A DNA stretch of 64,000 nt, taken from NCBI GenBank assembly GCA_036346225.1, contig JARFIW010000899.1:992001-1056000 (forward strand), written 5' to 3'. This document shows, piece after piece, positions 1 to 11,220 of the stretch. The stretch comes from Platerodrilus igneus. Taxonomy: Eukaryota > Arthropoda > Insecta > Coleoptera > Lycidae. The first letter of the stretch is position 1; each line of letters starts with the position of its first letter. Position numbers and translations under genes: made by a program. The notes beneath the pieces were generated by a model, which was not told the origin of the DNA, ran no database searches, and saw only the letters and a program-made list of their open reading frames with translations.

Positions 1-3000
1 ATTGAAAGATATGTACATATGTACTTGATAGTATCAGTACTTCTCACAGATAAAACATGATAACTTTATACTAGCAATGTCTAGCAAAAATTTTTTGTCA
101 AATGAATGAGTATGAATTTCTTTTCTGAATGTTTAACTTTAAATTACAGCATTGGTTGGTTTTAGTAGCACTACTTAACCTCACATTCTATGATAAAATA
201 TTCCACTTAGCAATTAGTGAAATGTAAAATGTAAAAATTTAATTTTATAAGATTTGAATAAATTATGTTTCAAATAATTAAATCAATTTTAATTAAATAT
301 AGAATTTAACTTGTCTTATTTTCATAATGACATCTGCCGTGTATTAATAGTATTAATAAAAAGATTTAATGTGAAAATTTACAGGTTCCTGTTGCTTAAT
401 TTGAAAAATAACTAGTGAACTTGAACTTTACCACGTGATCAAATAAAAAATTATTTGTCTGCTATATTCAATGCTACAGCTGACGTATATGAAAGTAATC
501 TACATACCAGATGTTCATCCGATGGAAAAATACCTGCTAGGTAAATGAACCATACCCGGAATTATAATTGATGATTTATAATTCGCTTGCCTCAGCAACT
601 AAGAATACAAGAAATCTCCAATTCCATACAACCAAAATAGCTGCATACTGAATTTTCAATATAACATCACGACGTTCACATTAAATAATTGAAGCTTGCC
701 AACTCGACTTTTGTACAAGGTTAAACTTCACATAGGTACTACCAAATTTTCATTTCTTATCCAAATAAATTAGTTACATTTGTTAACCAAAGTTGCACTA
801 AAAATATTAATTTAGTAAGGCTATAAATTCAGTAATACTTACTGTTAACTAAAAGGCCATTCAAACAAATTAACGTCTCGTCAATTGCGAGCTAATTCCA
901 GCAAGTGTGGACATAAAAATGCGCATCGCTGAGACGATATTATTACAAGAAAACAATCTTTTAATTTTCGTGTGCTTCCAATACGTGGACTGAATAAACG
1001 TCATGATCCTTGAGTTCAAGAAACAATTGACCTCTTCTAACGACAGCTGAGTTGGAAGTGATAATATCACGCTAATATTGTTTTCGACAATATGTAATAT
1101 GTATTTCGTAGATTGTGTAGCATCATTATGCTTAAGTTGGTTGTTATTAATTTAAATAAGTTAGATATCTGTGAACATAATGACAGAAAATAAAATCGTT
1201 ACAGGGTTAGACACTGCGTTTATAATAATTTTGTCGTTAACGCATATACAAACAAATCTATTAGCTAATTTGTAAGTTCTAACTAATATTTATTTCTAAA
1301 TAAAGGCTTATACATAAAATTTCATTACATCACTAGTGATGTAATGGACTGACAGTTATAAAAAAATTGATGTTACATAACGTCAAAAACACATTTAAAG
1401 TTTGACATTTCCTAACAGAGTTATAAAATAAGTTTACTGGTTGACCCATCCAAGATCAAAATGCATGGGTGAAAGTTATGGTTCACATTTTGGTGAAATT
1501 CAGTATCAAAGAGCAGCTGGCACCCTTCATCCCTACGGATGTTTTGTGATTCTTTCCATGTCAAAATTGCAGGGTATGTGATATACACAGCCTTAAGGCT
1601 ATCATCCCAACTGTTAGGTAGTAGGACTTGTGCGACTTTTAAGGTTATGTTATCATAGAATTTTACCATTGGGGTCAATTATATTGTGTACATATGGAAT
1701 AATCGTTGAACAATGTACATTTGAATTGCAGTGTGGGTTTAGCGTATTAGATTGAATAAAGATGTCGATGTATTTCTCATTAAATATATATTTTGCAGTA
1801 ACTGTTGTTCATAAGGCTATATTATAAATAGGCTAGTTCTTGATTAGGTTTCTGGTTTGTAACGCGGTGCTTTACGCTAATATTAATTTAGATTGAAAGA
1901 AAGAAAAATAATCCTGAATGGACTAATTTGTTATTGAAACACCCTGTATAATTTTAATATTCATGTAAAATAGTGTTTAAAAACAAGACTTGCAATTAAA
2001 TCCGCATTTTTATTCAAATTAAACTGAAAATTACAAGTATCGTTCTATTTCTGTTACATATATACGGAAATTTAAATAAAGGATTGGAAATTATTTCAAA
2101 CCACAAGAATTATATTTTAACTATAAAATTTTATGCATGTCATATTTTTTTAAGAAGTTTTCGAATTGTTAAGAAAATGATAGAAAATTTATTGATGTAC
2201 ATCCCACATATGAACTTTAACACAGTTGGTTTGATAAGTTTTATGCAATATGACATAGTTGTCAATAGACCGTATCAATTATCATACAGGGAAACCACAA
2301 CTATTGTTGCAATTACCATAAAATATTAAAGCAGGCGTTGTGCAATAAAAATAGGGTTACACAGATGATGTAATCGTTGCATACAATAGACTGAAAGTGC
2401 AAGCATGATGAAATAAGCATAAACTAAGCTTGAAAGATTGTATTAACAAGACGCTCATTGCAATAAAATACGATTTAAAGTGAGCGAACAATAGGTATGT
2501 TGGACGCAACAGAAGTAGAATCACAGTCGGCTATATAGAACTCGGTCACTTGAAAACATCAAAATGTAGAGATACGCACGGGGGTGTGTTTGAGAGTGAT
2601 AGAAGTCAGTTATATAGGAAACGTTAACCTGATAAGATCAATTATGTAAGGGTACGAAGAGGTGTGATCGCAAATAAAGAGAGGGGATGTTCTGTATGAA
2701 GCCCTGGACAAGTTAAATTCGGCAAGTGAAAAAATTGAAGGATGTTAGTTAAGATTTAGAAATGTTTGAAGTGAGGGTACGGAACACAGCTTAACAGGAG
2801 AAATATGCGGCAAGTATTTAATCTCACGCTTGCGGTAAGGTATTTTCAAAACACCTGCGGGCGTAATTAGCACCGCTATAACCACTGTAGGGAGTGAAAC
2901 TGGGTTCATTAACCCAGCCATTAACTTGGAATTTTGGGGTTAGGTTACAGCTGTTGTTCAAAGAATGGATAAAACCAGGAAGTATGGTACTGATAAAATA

Positions 3001-3240
3001 AACACGGTGTCATCTGGACATGCTGATATAATAAGGAAACTAAACTATAGGTACAATTATAGGAATATTTTATATGTGGATGAACGTAAATATGTTTGAC
3101 ATTTTTCAACATAGGAAATTGAGTGAACTTTGCACTGATAATTTTTTTGAATTAAGGATTTATCAACAAGATGAATGGTTATTAAATATAAGGACACGGT
3201 GACTAGTAAAAGATTAATAGATATGTGGGTGTTAAATCCA
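1..3240. other. AT-rich DNA without a recognisable gene
   Basis: No reading frame here has a motif I recognise. The longest, about 85 codons on the minus strand at 1421-1678, has protein-like composition but no start context, domain or neighbour to support it. A perfect 24-bp palindrome lies at 1323-1346. The stretch 2330-3240 is less AT-rich than the first 2 kb and may be old repeat sequence, but it matches nothing else in the window by eye. Confidence 0.6.
1323..1346. repeat. Perfect 24-bp palindrome
   Basis: The left half CATTACATCACT is followed directly by its exact reverse complement, centred on CTAG. No loop separates the arms. It is flanked by ordinary AT-rich DNA and I see no terminal repeats around it that would make it the end of an element. 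Confidence 0.8.
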
Positions 3241-3434
3241 TTCAGAACTGCACCTTGAAGAAATTCTAGATTACTAAAACGAGTACAAAAGATTGAGTGT
3301 TTCGGTGAGCTAAAGAGCCGAACTGCAGGTTTACCAAATTAATGGGGTCTTTAGTGAGGTACCAGACTAAGGCAGGTCCCTGAAAGAGGCAGCAGCTCTT
3401 TCGGTACATAGAGTGTACGTAGAGCGTATTTAAA

Positions 3435-3683
3435 TTGTTATTTAAGATGATGACATCCTCTGTGGTAAAAGATTCCGGAGTTAAAATAGTCCACCATTCG
3501 GATTTCTGGGAGGGGACTACCTTGAAGGATGTAATCGAAAAGTTTAAAAGAAGAGCCGGGAACATTTTGCGAGTCAGAGTGTGGAATGTCAAAAGTATGA
3601 AGCAAGTAGGTAAGCTAGAGAACCTGAAAATTGAAATGGATAGGTTAACATTAGACATAGTAAGGATCAGTGAAGTTCAGTGA
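3435..3683 (+). pseudogene. LINE A copy 1 endonuclease, N-terminal part
   Basis: An open stretch of 82 codons whose second half reads LRVRVWNVKSMKQVGKLENL and continues to a frame ending in RISEVQ. This is the first beta strand and the metal-binding Glu-containing strand of an APE-type endonuclease as found in RTE/L2-like LINEs. The frame stops at 3683, but shifted frames downstream carry further endonuclease blocks near 3940-4060, including a degenerate N-F-N-A-M-V-G-E-G motif. The same segment recurs in copy 2 at about 21800-22045. Non-functional. Confidence 0.75.
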
Positions 3684-4342
3684 CCAGAGGCGGGAGATTT
3701 CTGGAAGGGAGACATACAGGATCAGAGGAAGGAAATTCGATCGAAAAAATCTAGTACACTGGGTAAAAACACTACTTACATAAGAACGAAAGAGTACTCG
3801 TGGTTAGATTAGAATCTAAAATGTTAAATATAGTAATAATACAAGTATACACGCCCATCTCCAGCATAGTAAGGCAGATGTAAAAGCGATCTACATAGAT
3901 ATAGACGACATGCTAAAATGCATAAAAGAACATGACAATTTAATAATTACTGGGAATTTTAATGCAATGGTAGGTGAGGGTAGGGAAGGAGTGGTAGTAG
4001 GTTTGCCATGAGATGTGACAGGGGAAATGGGCTGGTAGACAAAAACAATTTATCCATTATAAACACATTATTTTAACATCATGCTAGAAGACGATACACG
4101 TGGAAGACTGTAGAAGCTACTTAGATGCAGATATAGGCATTAAAAACAACATTTTAATTATGAAGACTGCACTTAAAATAAACAATTTGAAAAAAGGCAA
4201 CGGAAAAAGGCACTTTGACTTTGAGAAACTAAAAGATAAAGATACCCACGAAAGATTTAAAAAAAAAAGTTAAATGAATTGCTGAAAAATATCGGGAAAA
4301 TTTCTGATACTCAGGAAATAGAAGCAGAATAGAATAACATTT

Positions 4343-4742
4343 TCAATGTACATAAACGATCTACTGTTCATTTCCGCTGCACAAGAAGTGGAGATAGACT
4401 TACTATACAAGGCATAGGTCATGCAAATTCGAAGGCGCCTTTGCTTTTCGCACAGCAGAGGTGTACAACAAACATATTGCATCTTTCCAATCTAGTAGCG
4501 TGAAAAAATTTAAGTCTTTCATTAATGATACTTTGATAGCCACCCAGAAGGTAGAATTATTCAGCTAGGCTTTCATATAGTTCCATCACATTTCAAGGGC
4601 GTAACTGAAAATCATTTTCAATAAGTTACTACCTTTTGGATGATTGCAGTGATAACCTAGAGAAAAATTTGGGCCAACTTGCTTTTGTTTATGTCTTTAT
4701 TCTTTTTGAATTAGGCATTTGTATTTATAGTATGTATTCTTT
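4343..4742 (+). mobile_element. Unassigned ~400-bp insertion in LINE A copy 1
   Basis: Copy 2 (24670-24720) runs without a break from an E-T-E-W-N-N-I block to a T-Q-K-E-N-K-K block; copy 1 has about 400 extra bases between them. The extra sequence starts with a possible V-Y-I-N-D-L peptide and is otherwise not recognised. I could not find a clear target duplication, so the edges are approximate. Confidence 0.5.
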
Positions 4743-4977
4743 GTCTGGACATGCAATTATTATCCAGAAATACTCTGGGGTATGCACAAAAAGAAAATAA
4801 GAAACTATGAATAACAAAGGATATCTTGAATTTAACAGAAGTAAGACATAAATACAAAAACAGACCAGACGAAGCAGGAAAACAAAGATACTAAGCAATA
4901 AAATGGAAAATTATTCGCAAATGCTGGAAAGCTAAAGAACAATGGATTGATGAAAAGTAAAAAAGGTACCAACTAAG

Positions 4978-5963
4978 ATGGAAATAGGAAAGTCAGACGA
5001 AGTATACGAACTAATTAGAATGAATTTTAGGGATATAAAATCGTATAGCAAAAACATAAGGGATGCGAAAGTAGATACAATTATAGAAAATGCAGAGACA
5101 GTGATTAGATGGCAAGAATATATAAGAAATTTATATGCAGGAGAGGAACTAGCAGCACTAGAGCAGAAATCAGACATTGGAAAGGATGACTTGCGATATC
5201 CTATACTTAGAGATGAATTTGAATTAGCATTAAAAGGTCTGGAAAATGGTAAGGCATCAGGTACAGATAAAGTGCAAGCAGAAACTCTAAAAGCAGCTGG
5301 ACAAGCAGTAACAGAACGTCCTTCCAACTTGTAAGCTATATGTATGAGACAAGCGAGATACCTAAAGCTTTCAAACGAAATATCATAGTCACTATACCAA
5401 AAAAAGAGAGGCGCGTGTAGATGTGAAAATTTTAGAACAATAAGTTTGACAGCATACGTATTAAAAATATTAACTAGAATTGTAAAAAGAGGGATGGAAA
5501 AACGGCGTGAAGAAATACTAGAAGAATATCAATTTGGATTTAAATGAAACAAGGGAACACGGGAGATTATTTTAGCTCAAAGGGTGATAATGGGGAAAAC
5601 AATAGAAAAAGAAGAAAGCGTGTATATAGGGTTTGTCGATCTAGAAAAAGCATTCGACAATGTAAAATGGAAAAAATATTCAAAAAACTTAAAAAGATAG
5701 AAATGAGTTTTCATGATAGACGGATAGTACATAGCTTATACAAAGGGCAAACAACTGTAATAGGACTAGAACTGGAACGAAGAGAAGTAAATCTTACGAA
5801 AGGAGTGAGACAGGGACGTGCTCTATCCCTGTCAATTTTTAACTTGTATATTGAAGAGGCAACTAATAATGTCAAATGCAGGAAGACATTTGGAATTATT
5901 ATGCAGGGACGAAGATTGATTTGCTTAGATTTGCAAATGATACAGCGGTATTATAGTATCTAG
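4978..5963 (+). pseudogene. LINE A copy 1 reverse transcriptase
   Basis: Two open stretches (4978-5334 and 5544-5963) joined by a frame-shifted interval. The first ends in A-L-K-G-L-E-N-G-K-A-S-G-T-D-K, the usual K-A-P-G-x-D-x block at the start of LINE RTs. The interval holds the Y-x-x-E-N-F-R-T-I-S-L-T block. The second contains V-R-Q-G and, in a shifted frame, D-L-E-K-A-F-D-N-V. The catalytic FADD box survives only as a degenerate F-A-N-D-T near 5930-5945. With several stops and a changed catalytic Asp it cannot be active. Confidence 0.8.
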
Positions 5964-6358
5964 CAAGGAAGGGTTTGAAGGAGCTCCTAATGAAAACAGT
6001 ATTAATGAAAACAGTACTAACGAAAATATATGGTATGAAAATGAACAAAAATAAAACTAAAGTACTAGTATGTAAAAGATAGGAAAGAATGGGAAACAAA
6101 AATTTACAAGAGGTTAAGGATTTCTGCTACCGAAGAGGCCAAATAACGCAAGATGGGAAGAGCGCAAATGATATAAAACAAAGGTTAGCAGAAGGCCGTG
6201 CTGCGTTTAACAACAAAAAACACCTACTGTGTTCAAAACAACAAGCATAGAAACAAGCAAAAGATTGCTGAAAACATTTGTAGGGAATAGAGCACTGTAC
6301 GGCTGTGAAACGTGCACAATTAGAGAAACTGACAGGAAAAGATAGAAGACTTTGAAAT

Positions 6359-6637
6359 GTGATGATACTGACGTATGATGAAGATATCATTAGTTGTAGA
6401 AATGGCAGTGGAAAAAAGAAATATGTGGAAAAGTTAAAAAATATGAGAGATAGGATGATAGAAATAGAAAACAAGCGAGGTAGAGGTAGACCTAGGTTAG
6501 ACTATTGCATATGGATAGTCAACGATGTAGGTTGTAGGAATTTCAGGGAAATGTGTAGGTTAGCTCTGAATAGAAATCACAATGGAAGTACGTGTCCATA
6601 CAGTTCCAAGACAGAAAATCTAACGAGGAAAAAATAA
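6359..6637 (+). pseudogene. LINE A copy 1 C-terminal segment
   Basis: Ninety-two codons ending the element's coding region. The piece reading GRGRPRLDYC followed by a conserved Trp/Cys-containing tail is the typical terminal motif of this LINE group, where it follows a block of the form E-M-W-C-Y-R-R-M-x-K-I-S-W-T-D. That block sits immediately upstream at about 6350 in another frame. Homologous tails occur at 27950-28060, about 29465-29600, and antisense at 48040-48200. Confidence 0.7.
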
Positions 6638-6649
6638 TTGTCCTTGAAC

Positions 6650-7290
6650 GTAATGATTTTTATAAATAACAGCAGATGTCGGCTTTGCAATATTTTCAAC
6701 ATATGTTGATCGTGCAAAAAGATTTAATGGAAAACTATTAATTCGGCAAATATTCTAATGTTGGGGGACCTTGGTAGCCCCACATTGCTTAACCCCCTTC
6801 ATATACCACTAAATATCGGTAAAATAAAGCATATATCTAGAAAACAATAGAGGGGAACCAAGCTCTATCTAGACTCAGAAAGAAATCAATGGAGTTGCGC
6901 GTCTAAGAATCTATTGGAAAACTATTAATTCGGCAAATGTTTAGGGGAATGGGGAGGCATCTTGGTACGTTGCTTAACTCCCTTTACATATCACTGAATA
7001 TTGGTGAAATAGGGTATATATTTAGAAAACAATAGAAGCAGAACCAAGCTGTATCTAACAAGAAAGAAAAACTGCTATGTTTGAAAACAACAAACATACA
7101 AACAAAAAGAAATTGTTGAAAGCATATGTGTAGAGTACAGCACTGTACGGCTATGGAATAGCATTAGCATGCAGATAGTGAAAGGTGTAGGCTGTGGGAA
7201 TTTGAGAAAAATATATAGGTTAGCTCAGAATAAGAAACAATGGAGGTACACGTCTAGCCAGTCCCAGAACCAAAAACCTTATGATGTTAA
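6650..7290 (+). repeat. Tandem tail of LINE A copy 1: two linker plus 3'-end units
   Basis: Beyond the coding end lie two partial repeats. Each is a roughly 200-bp linker, recognisable by GGAAAACTATTAATTCGGCA and then a CCTTYACATAYCAC block, followed by a piece of the LINE 3' end. Unit 1 is linker 6670-6865 plus only about 40 bp of LINE (6868-6905). Unit 2 is linker 6908-7060 plus about 225 bp of LINE (7060-7285). The same order occurs after copy 2 at 28090-29640. Confidence 0.75.
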
Positions 7291-7582
7291 AGTTATTAGG
7301 AAGTCGAGAACTAGTTTGAGTTCCTGCCTATAGAATGAATGAATTGGGTAGTTTGTCTGAGTGTCATTACTTTCATGATTTCTCAAAGGAGAAATTCTTT
7401 TGCCATGATTACGGGCAAAATTTTCACTTGCATCCACACCCATGTTTCTTAAAATAACTATTGCTCCTCTTAATTAAATTTATTATTCCCATATTGTCAG
7501 TATTTATACTATCTAGACTTTTAAGGTTTCCCTCTATGTATTATTAACATCTATCGCGTTCAGTTTGTGAGTTTCAAATTTT
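7291..7582. other. AT-rich spacer, nothing recognised
   Basis: Between the LINE A tail and the first base of the solo LTR. No coding potential or repeat structure seen. Confidence 0.5.
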
Positions 7583-8979
7583 TGTTACGTTCATTTTCGG
7601 GATAAATTAATTACCCCTTTTTCCCTTGTTAATTCATTACCCGTTCGAATAAATTCCGTTTCTATTCTTAAATCCTTCAACAACATTCTATATATTTTAC
7701 CTGTTTAGAATAAGCCCGTTTTACAATTATTTTAAAGCAAATCTATTTGCTTGGAAACGACAAGTTTATGATAAACTTTAAATAAGTCAATACCTTGTTT
7801 TAGGTATCCTTTAATTTATTAAACATTCCGATAACGTATAATTGTTTTCTCTCTCGTTCCCGTTTACAGACTCGTCGAACTAAGGTCGCGCACTATCCAA
7901 TAAAACCGTGTTTTCCAGTTTCTTATTCGCGTCTTGATAACGATATGACTTGGAGCTCTGGTTGTTTAATTAAACGAAGTTATGTGCACTTTCTTTTGGA
8001 AAATGTTAAAAAGCACTCGTCGGAATTGCTAGATTCTTCGTTCCCTTTTCTTTATGAAAATATCGTGCACGCCTTACAGCGTGGTAAGTATTGATGGTTT
8101 TATAAACCCGCACTTGTCGCCGTAAATAAATAAATATTTTTTGTAATCATTCTAGCTTTCTGCGGAGGACACGATAGTCCCTACACCGCGGCTCCTGGGG
8201 GTATAGAAGGCTGCACCAGTGGCGTGGTCTCAGGTCAATCTGGTCCGCTCCGGTCCTAGGAGCGAACGAGAGATCCAACACCTTGAACACGCTGGTGAGT
8301 GTTTCGTTGAGCTCCTATATATTTGGACTTCCCTGTTTAAACTCGTGCCTGCACAAAATTACGTCGCCTATACGAAAATTTTGAAACTATTTTGGAGTTC
8401 TTTGCCATGTTCTGAATGTAGTACTATCTGTTTTAACTAATTACAAAACGAAAGGATATACTACTTATTACTGTATAACTGGGTTCAAATGCCTAATGGA
8501 TAACTGATTTAAAATGCTTACTTTTATGCGAGATGATGCTTTTTTGTTAATAATATTGTATTTATTGTGGCAAGTTTATGAAATGAATTAGGTATATACA
8601 TTGTTGATTTAGAGCTGTGGTTTTTAGCGTTGTACTTTTGGTAATTTTTCTCTGGGTAAGTCAGCTGGGGAGGGACCTAAAAACTACAGCTCGTCATTCT
8701 ACGGGTAATTTTTTTTTCTGGGTTTCTTTTGAGATATGTATATTGGGGTTATTGAATTTTATTTGTGGCTTTGGAATACTATGATTTGTACATATTTTGT
8801 TTAATTATAGGTTTCTCGTTTTGTACGTTTTGTTATGAGAGTGCATGAGTGTGTGTATTTTTATTTCAGGTCTTCCTATTTACTTCTGGTAGGTATAATA
8901 CCCCGCCCACTCACCGAATGAATCCGGTCAATTTCTTTTTTTCTTCTTTGGCTTTTAGGCTACGTAAATGTACGTAGCA
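7583..8979 (+). mobile_element. Solo LTR, family L, copy 1 (about 1.4 kb)
   Basis: Begins TGTTACG and ends CGTAGCA, an imperfect 7-bp inverted terminal repeat, and aligns along its length with 59836-61206, which has the same ends. Conserved internal blocks include the start (TGTTACGTTCATTTTC), a GAGCTCTGGT block near 7953, a GTTTAATTATAGGTTTCT block near 8798, and a distal CCCACTCACCGA block near 8905. No primer-binding site follows, so I read it as a solo LTR. The flanks (TTTT before, CTTT after) are only a weak target-duplication match. The 73-codon frame inside (8219-8440) lies wholly in LTR sequence. Confidence 0.75.
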
Positions 8980-10373
8980 CTTTTCAGTAAATTTTTTTTT
9001 GCAGTTAAACGTAATGTGCTTCATAAAAATTATTCATGCAACTAAATCAGAGAATTGATTTTTTTCTTGGATGCTACAACTCGACTTTTTTCATCAACAC
9101 CTCGCCTATTTGTTCTCTTGAGACTAAAAAGACCTTAAAAACCGCCTCCCTGGCAGTCCATCGCATCCCTGATAAATTGCTTAACAGCAATGCATTCTCA
9201 ATATCCCTTTTCTTCTAGAGGTGTAAAAAGTTTGGTGCTGTTTGAGAAAAGTATTCATTGATAGAATTAGAATTAGTAGAATTTGCTAACGTATTAATGT
9301 ACATCTGCAACATTAGATTAAAATTTGGTGACGTTTAAATAGGAGCACGGTAGATAAAATAAACGACGTAAAAAATATCCATTTGAAATATATCGCTTCC
9401 ATGGCAAACTTTACTGTGAGAAGACGATAAAATTCATTTAAAAATTATGATAGAAGTTTAATAAAATAGCTAAGTACTTACCTCTAATTCATTTATGGCG
9501 ACCCACGAATTAGAAGGAAATCCTTGAAGCATAGGCACTAGGAATTGTAAACAGCCGGACCAATGGCCAATTAGCAGCATCATACAGATCAAGTTGAAAA
9601 TCCGCATAAAAACGCTGGCCATATTTAAAAACTGTAAAATTTATAAAGATATTAGCAAATAAGGTAAACAATGATTGATTAATCCGTTTAAAATACCCGA
9701 ATAAACGGACGCTATTACTTTGTTTCACTACTATTATTACAAAATTGGCAACGTTGCATTCGCTGAAACGAAATAAAACGCTATTCTTGTGTAAAAACTC
9801 CTAAAGTAATAAGCCATGGCTGTAATTACAGTCTAGATTTAAGAAAATTGAAAAAGGGAACAAAAACTGTATTGCTGTATGCTTAAGCAAGAAGCAGTGC
9901 TTTTAGGTCCAAAAGCTTAAGCCAAGGTCCAACGTTATACCATTGACCATGTACCAAGCACCGTCATTGATTGTAGCGTCAATATAAATCAAGATTAAAA
10001 TCTAGATCCTTAGTGGACAAATTCTGGTCTACAAGCACTGGCTAAGAGTAACTACGACTTACCTTTAATTCGAGTAAATGCTGCTATGATAAACAAAACA
10101 TGCACATATCTATTATTACAACGACAGAATTCATAATATATCCATTATTGGTTCTACAAATATTCAGCTACAAACGCCATAGACGGGCTAGAAACGGTTT
10201 TCAGTCTCTGCGAGATTGATTTCCTTTCGTCGGAAAAGATTTTCGCCCGGAAAGTCTTTTCGTCAGGGAACCCCTTACGCCTTTGAATCTCTTTCGTCTC
10301 AGAAATCATAACTCCGCAAATCCTTTTCGCCGGGTATTGCTTTGGCGGCATGGTATCCGCTTATGCTCGTGGT
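8980..10373. other. Intergenic AT-rich DNA with a CG-motif cluster near its end
   Basis: No gene recognised. At about 10215-10340 a TTTTCGYCVGG-like motif (minus strand CYGRCGAAAR) occurs about five times at irregular spacing, and an open minus-strand frame (10154-10351) crosses it without any recognisable domain. The cluster abuts the outer edge of the BEL-like LTR. Confidence 0.5.
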
Positions 10374-10421
10374 TATTGATATTGCGATATACATTTGGGG
10401 TTATGTAAGTTAGGGCTCAGG

Positions 10422-10582
10422 CACGCATTCTCATGCGATGCATTTGAAGCAACCTTCTTCAAGTATTGGTTCGTCCACGCATTCTCGCGTCTTGCGATCG
10501 AAGCAACCTTTTTTGGGTATTTGTTTGTCCACACGTTTTCGTGCTTCGTGCTCCAAGCAACGTTGTTTACATTTGGTTCGTC
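10422..10582. repeat. Three tandem 54-bp repeats in the BEL-like LTR
   Basis: Units 10422-10475, 10476-10529 and 10530-10582. Each opens CACGCATTCT or a variant, has a central GAAGCAACCTT-like block and closes with GTTCGTC or a close variant. The second LTR copy is cut off inside its first unit, at about 20828. Confidence 0.8.
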
Positions 10583-10879
10583 TACGCGAGTAGTATATAG
10601 TGTGGGTTCTGACGCCTGCAGAAAGGGTCATTGACCAGTAGTGACGTCACATTGCTGGTTCATTGACCTTTGTGGGTGACGTCAACGGCCGTGTATTGGG
10701 ATCGTTGACCTTTCTATTTCGAAGTGGGTTATTAGTCTAGGGTGATGTCATCGGTCGGATACATTGACCTGGGCGTGCGGCTTGAGCGGTCGTAGTTGCA
10801 TATGTGTCATTGACCTTTGTGTTCTCGCTTTCTGTGGCAGAGAAAGTCGTTGATCTTTGTTTTCACGTGCTTTCTACGT

Positions 10880-11220
10880 GCCTCAACCCGATGCAATTCG
10901 GGGTCAATGACCTGTCGGTGATGGGTTTATTGACCTTTGAATTCCCGCTTATGCTGATGAGTCGTCGCAGAAGGCACCGTTTCGTTAAGGTCGTTGACCT
11001 TTGATTTCGCGCGCTCCTTGTCTTCTCGCTTTTTGCGGTTGTTTATTGGAGGATCTGGTCGACCTATGTTTTCCCGCGTTTTTTCGCGTGGCTCAAGTTG
11101 CTACAAGTGGGGGGCAATGACCAGTCGGTGGTGGGTTTGTTGACCTTTGGATTCCCGCGCTTATGGCGGATGACTTGTCCTCGTAGCGGACACTGCTTGG
11201 TTAGGATCGTTGACCTTCGC
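10880..11220. repeat. Imperfect 210-bp tandem duplication
   Basis: The block around GGGTCAATGACCTGTCGGTG (10901) is repeated 210 bp downstream as GGGGCAATGACCAGTCGGTG (11111). Both copies continue with a GGGTTTRTTGACCTTTG block and a GCTTATG block, so the LTR has grown by internal duplication of its TTGACC-bearing segment. Confidence 0.7.

Larger units (their letters stand above)
3242..6640 (+). mobile_element. LINE family A, copy 1, near full length, decayed
   Basis: A non-LTR retrotransposon of the kind often mis-annotated in insects as craniofacial development protein 2-like: an apurinic-type endonuclease followed by a reverse transcriptase, possibly RTE- or L2-like (clade not certain). 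The start is set by homology to the 5' end of copy 2 (about 21527), both opening with a CTGCACCTTGAAGAA block. Order: untranslated leader to about 3430, endonuclease 3435-4250, linker to 5330, RT 5340-5960, thumb and C-terminal region to 6637. Many stops and frame changes. Relative to copy 2 it carries about 400 bp of extra sequence near 4343-4742, but it keeps the RT segment that copy 2 has lost near 25612. Confidence 0.85.

Noticed and set aside
1421..1678. 85-codon minus-strand frame
   Set aside because: Protein-like composition, but no family, start context or supporting neighbour. Kept only as a remark.
1941..1960. Terminal repeats of small DNA transposons at CCCTGTATAAT motifs (1942, 46584)
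   Set aside because: No partner end or target duplication could be found for either.
3242..6640. Host craniofacial development protein 2 gene
   Set aside because: That name is often given to LINE endonucleases by annotation transfer; here RT and the LINE C-terminal tail follow in order.
10422..10582. CRISPR array
   Set aside because: Only three directly adjoining, diverged units, no unique spacers, and a eukaryotic transposon context.
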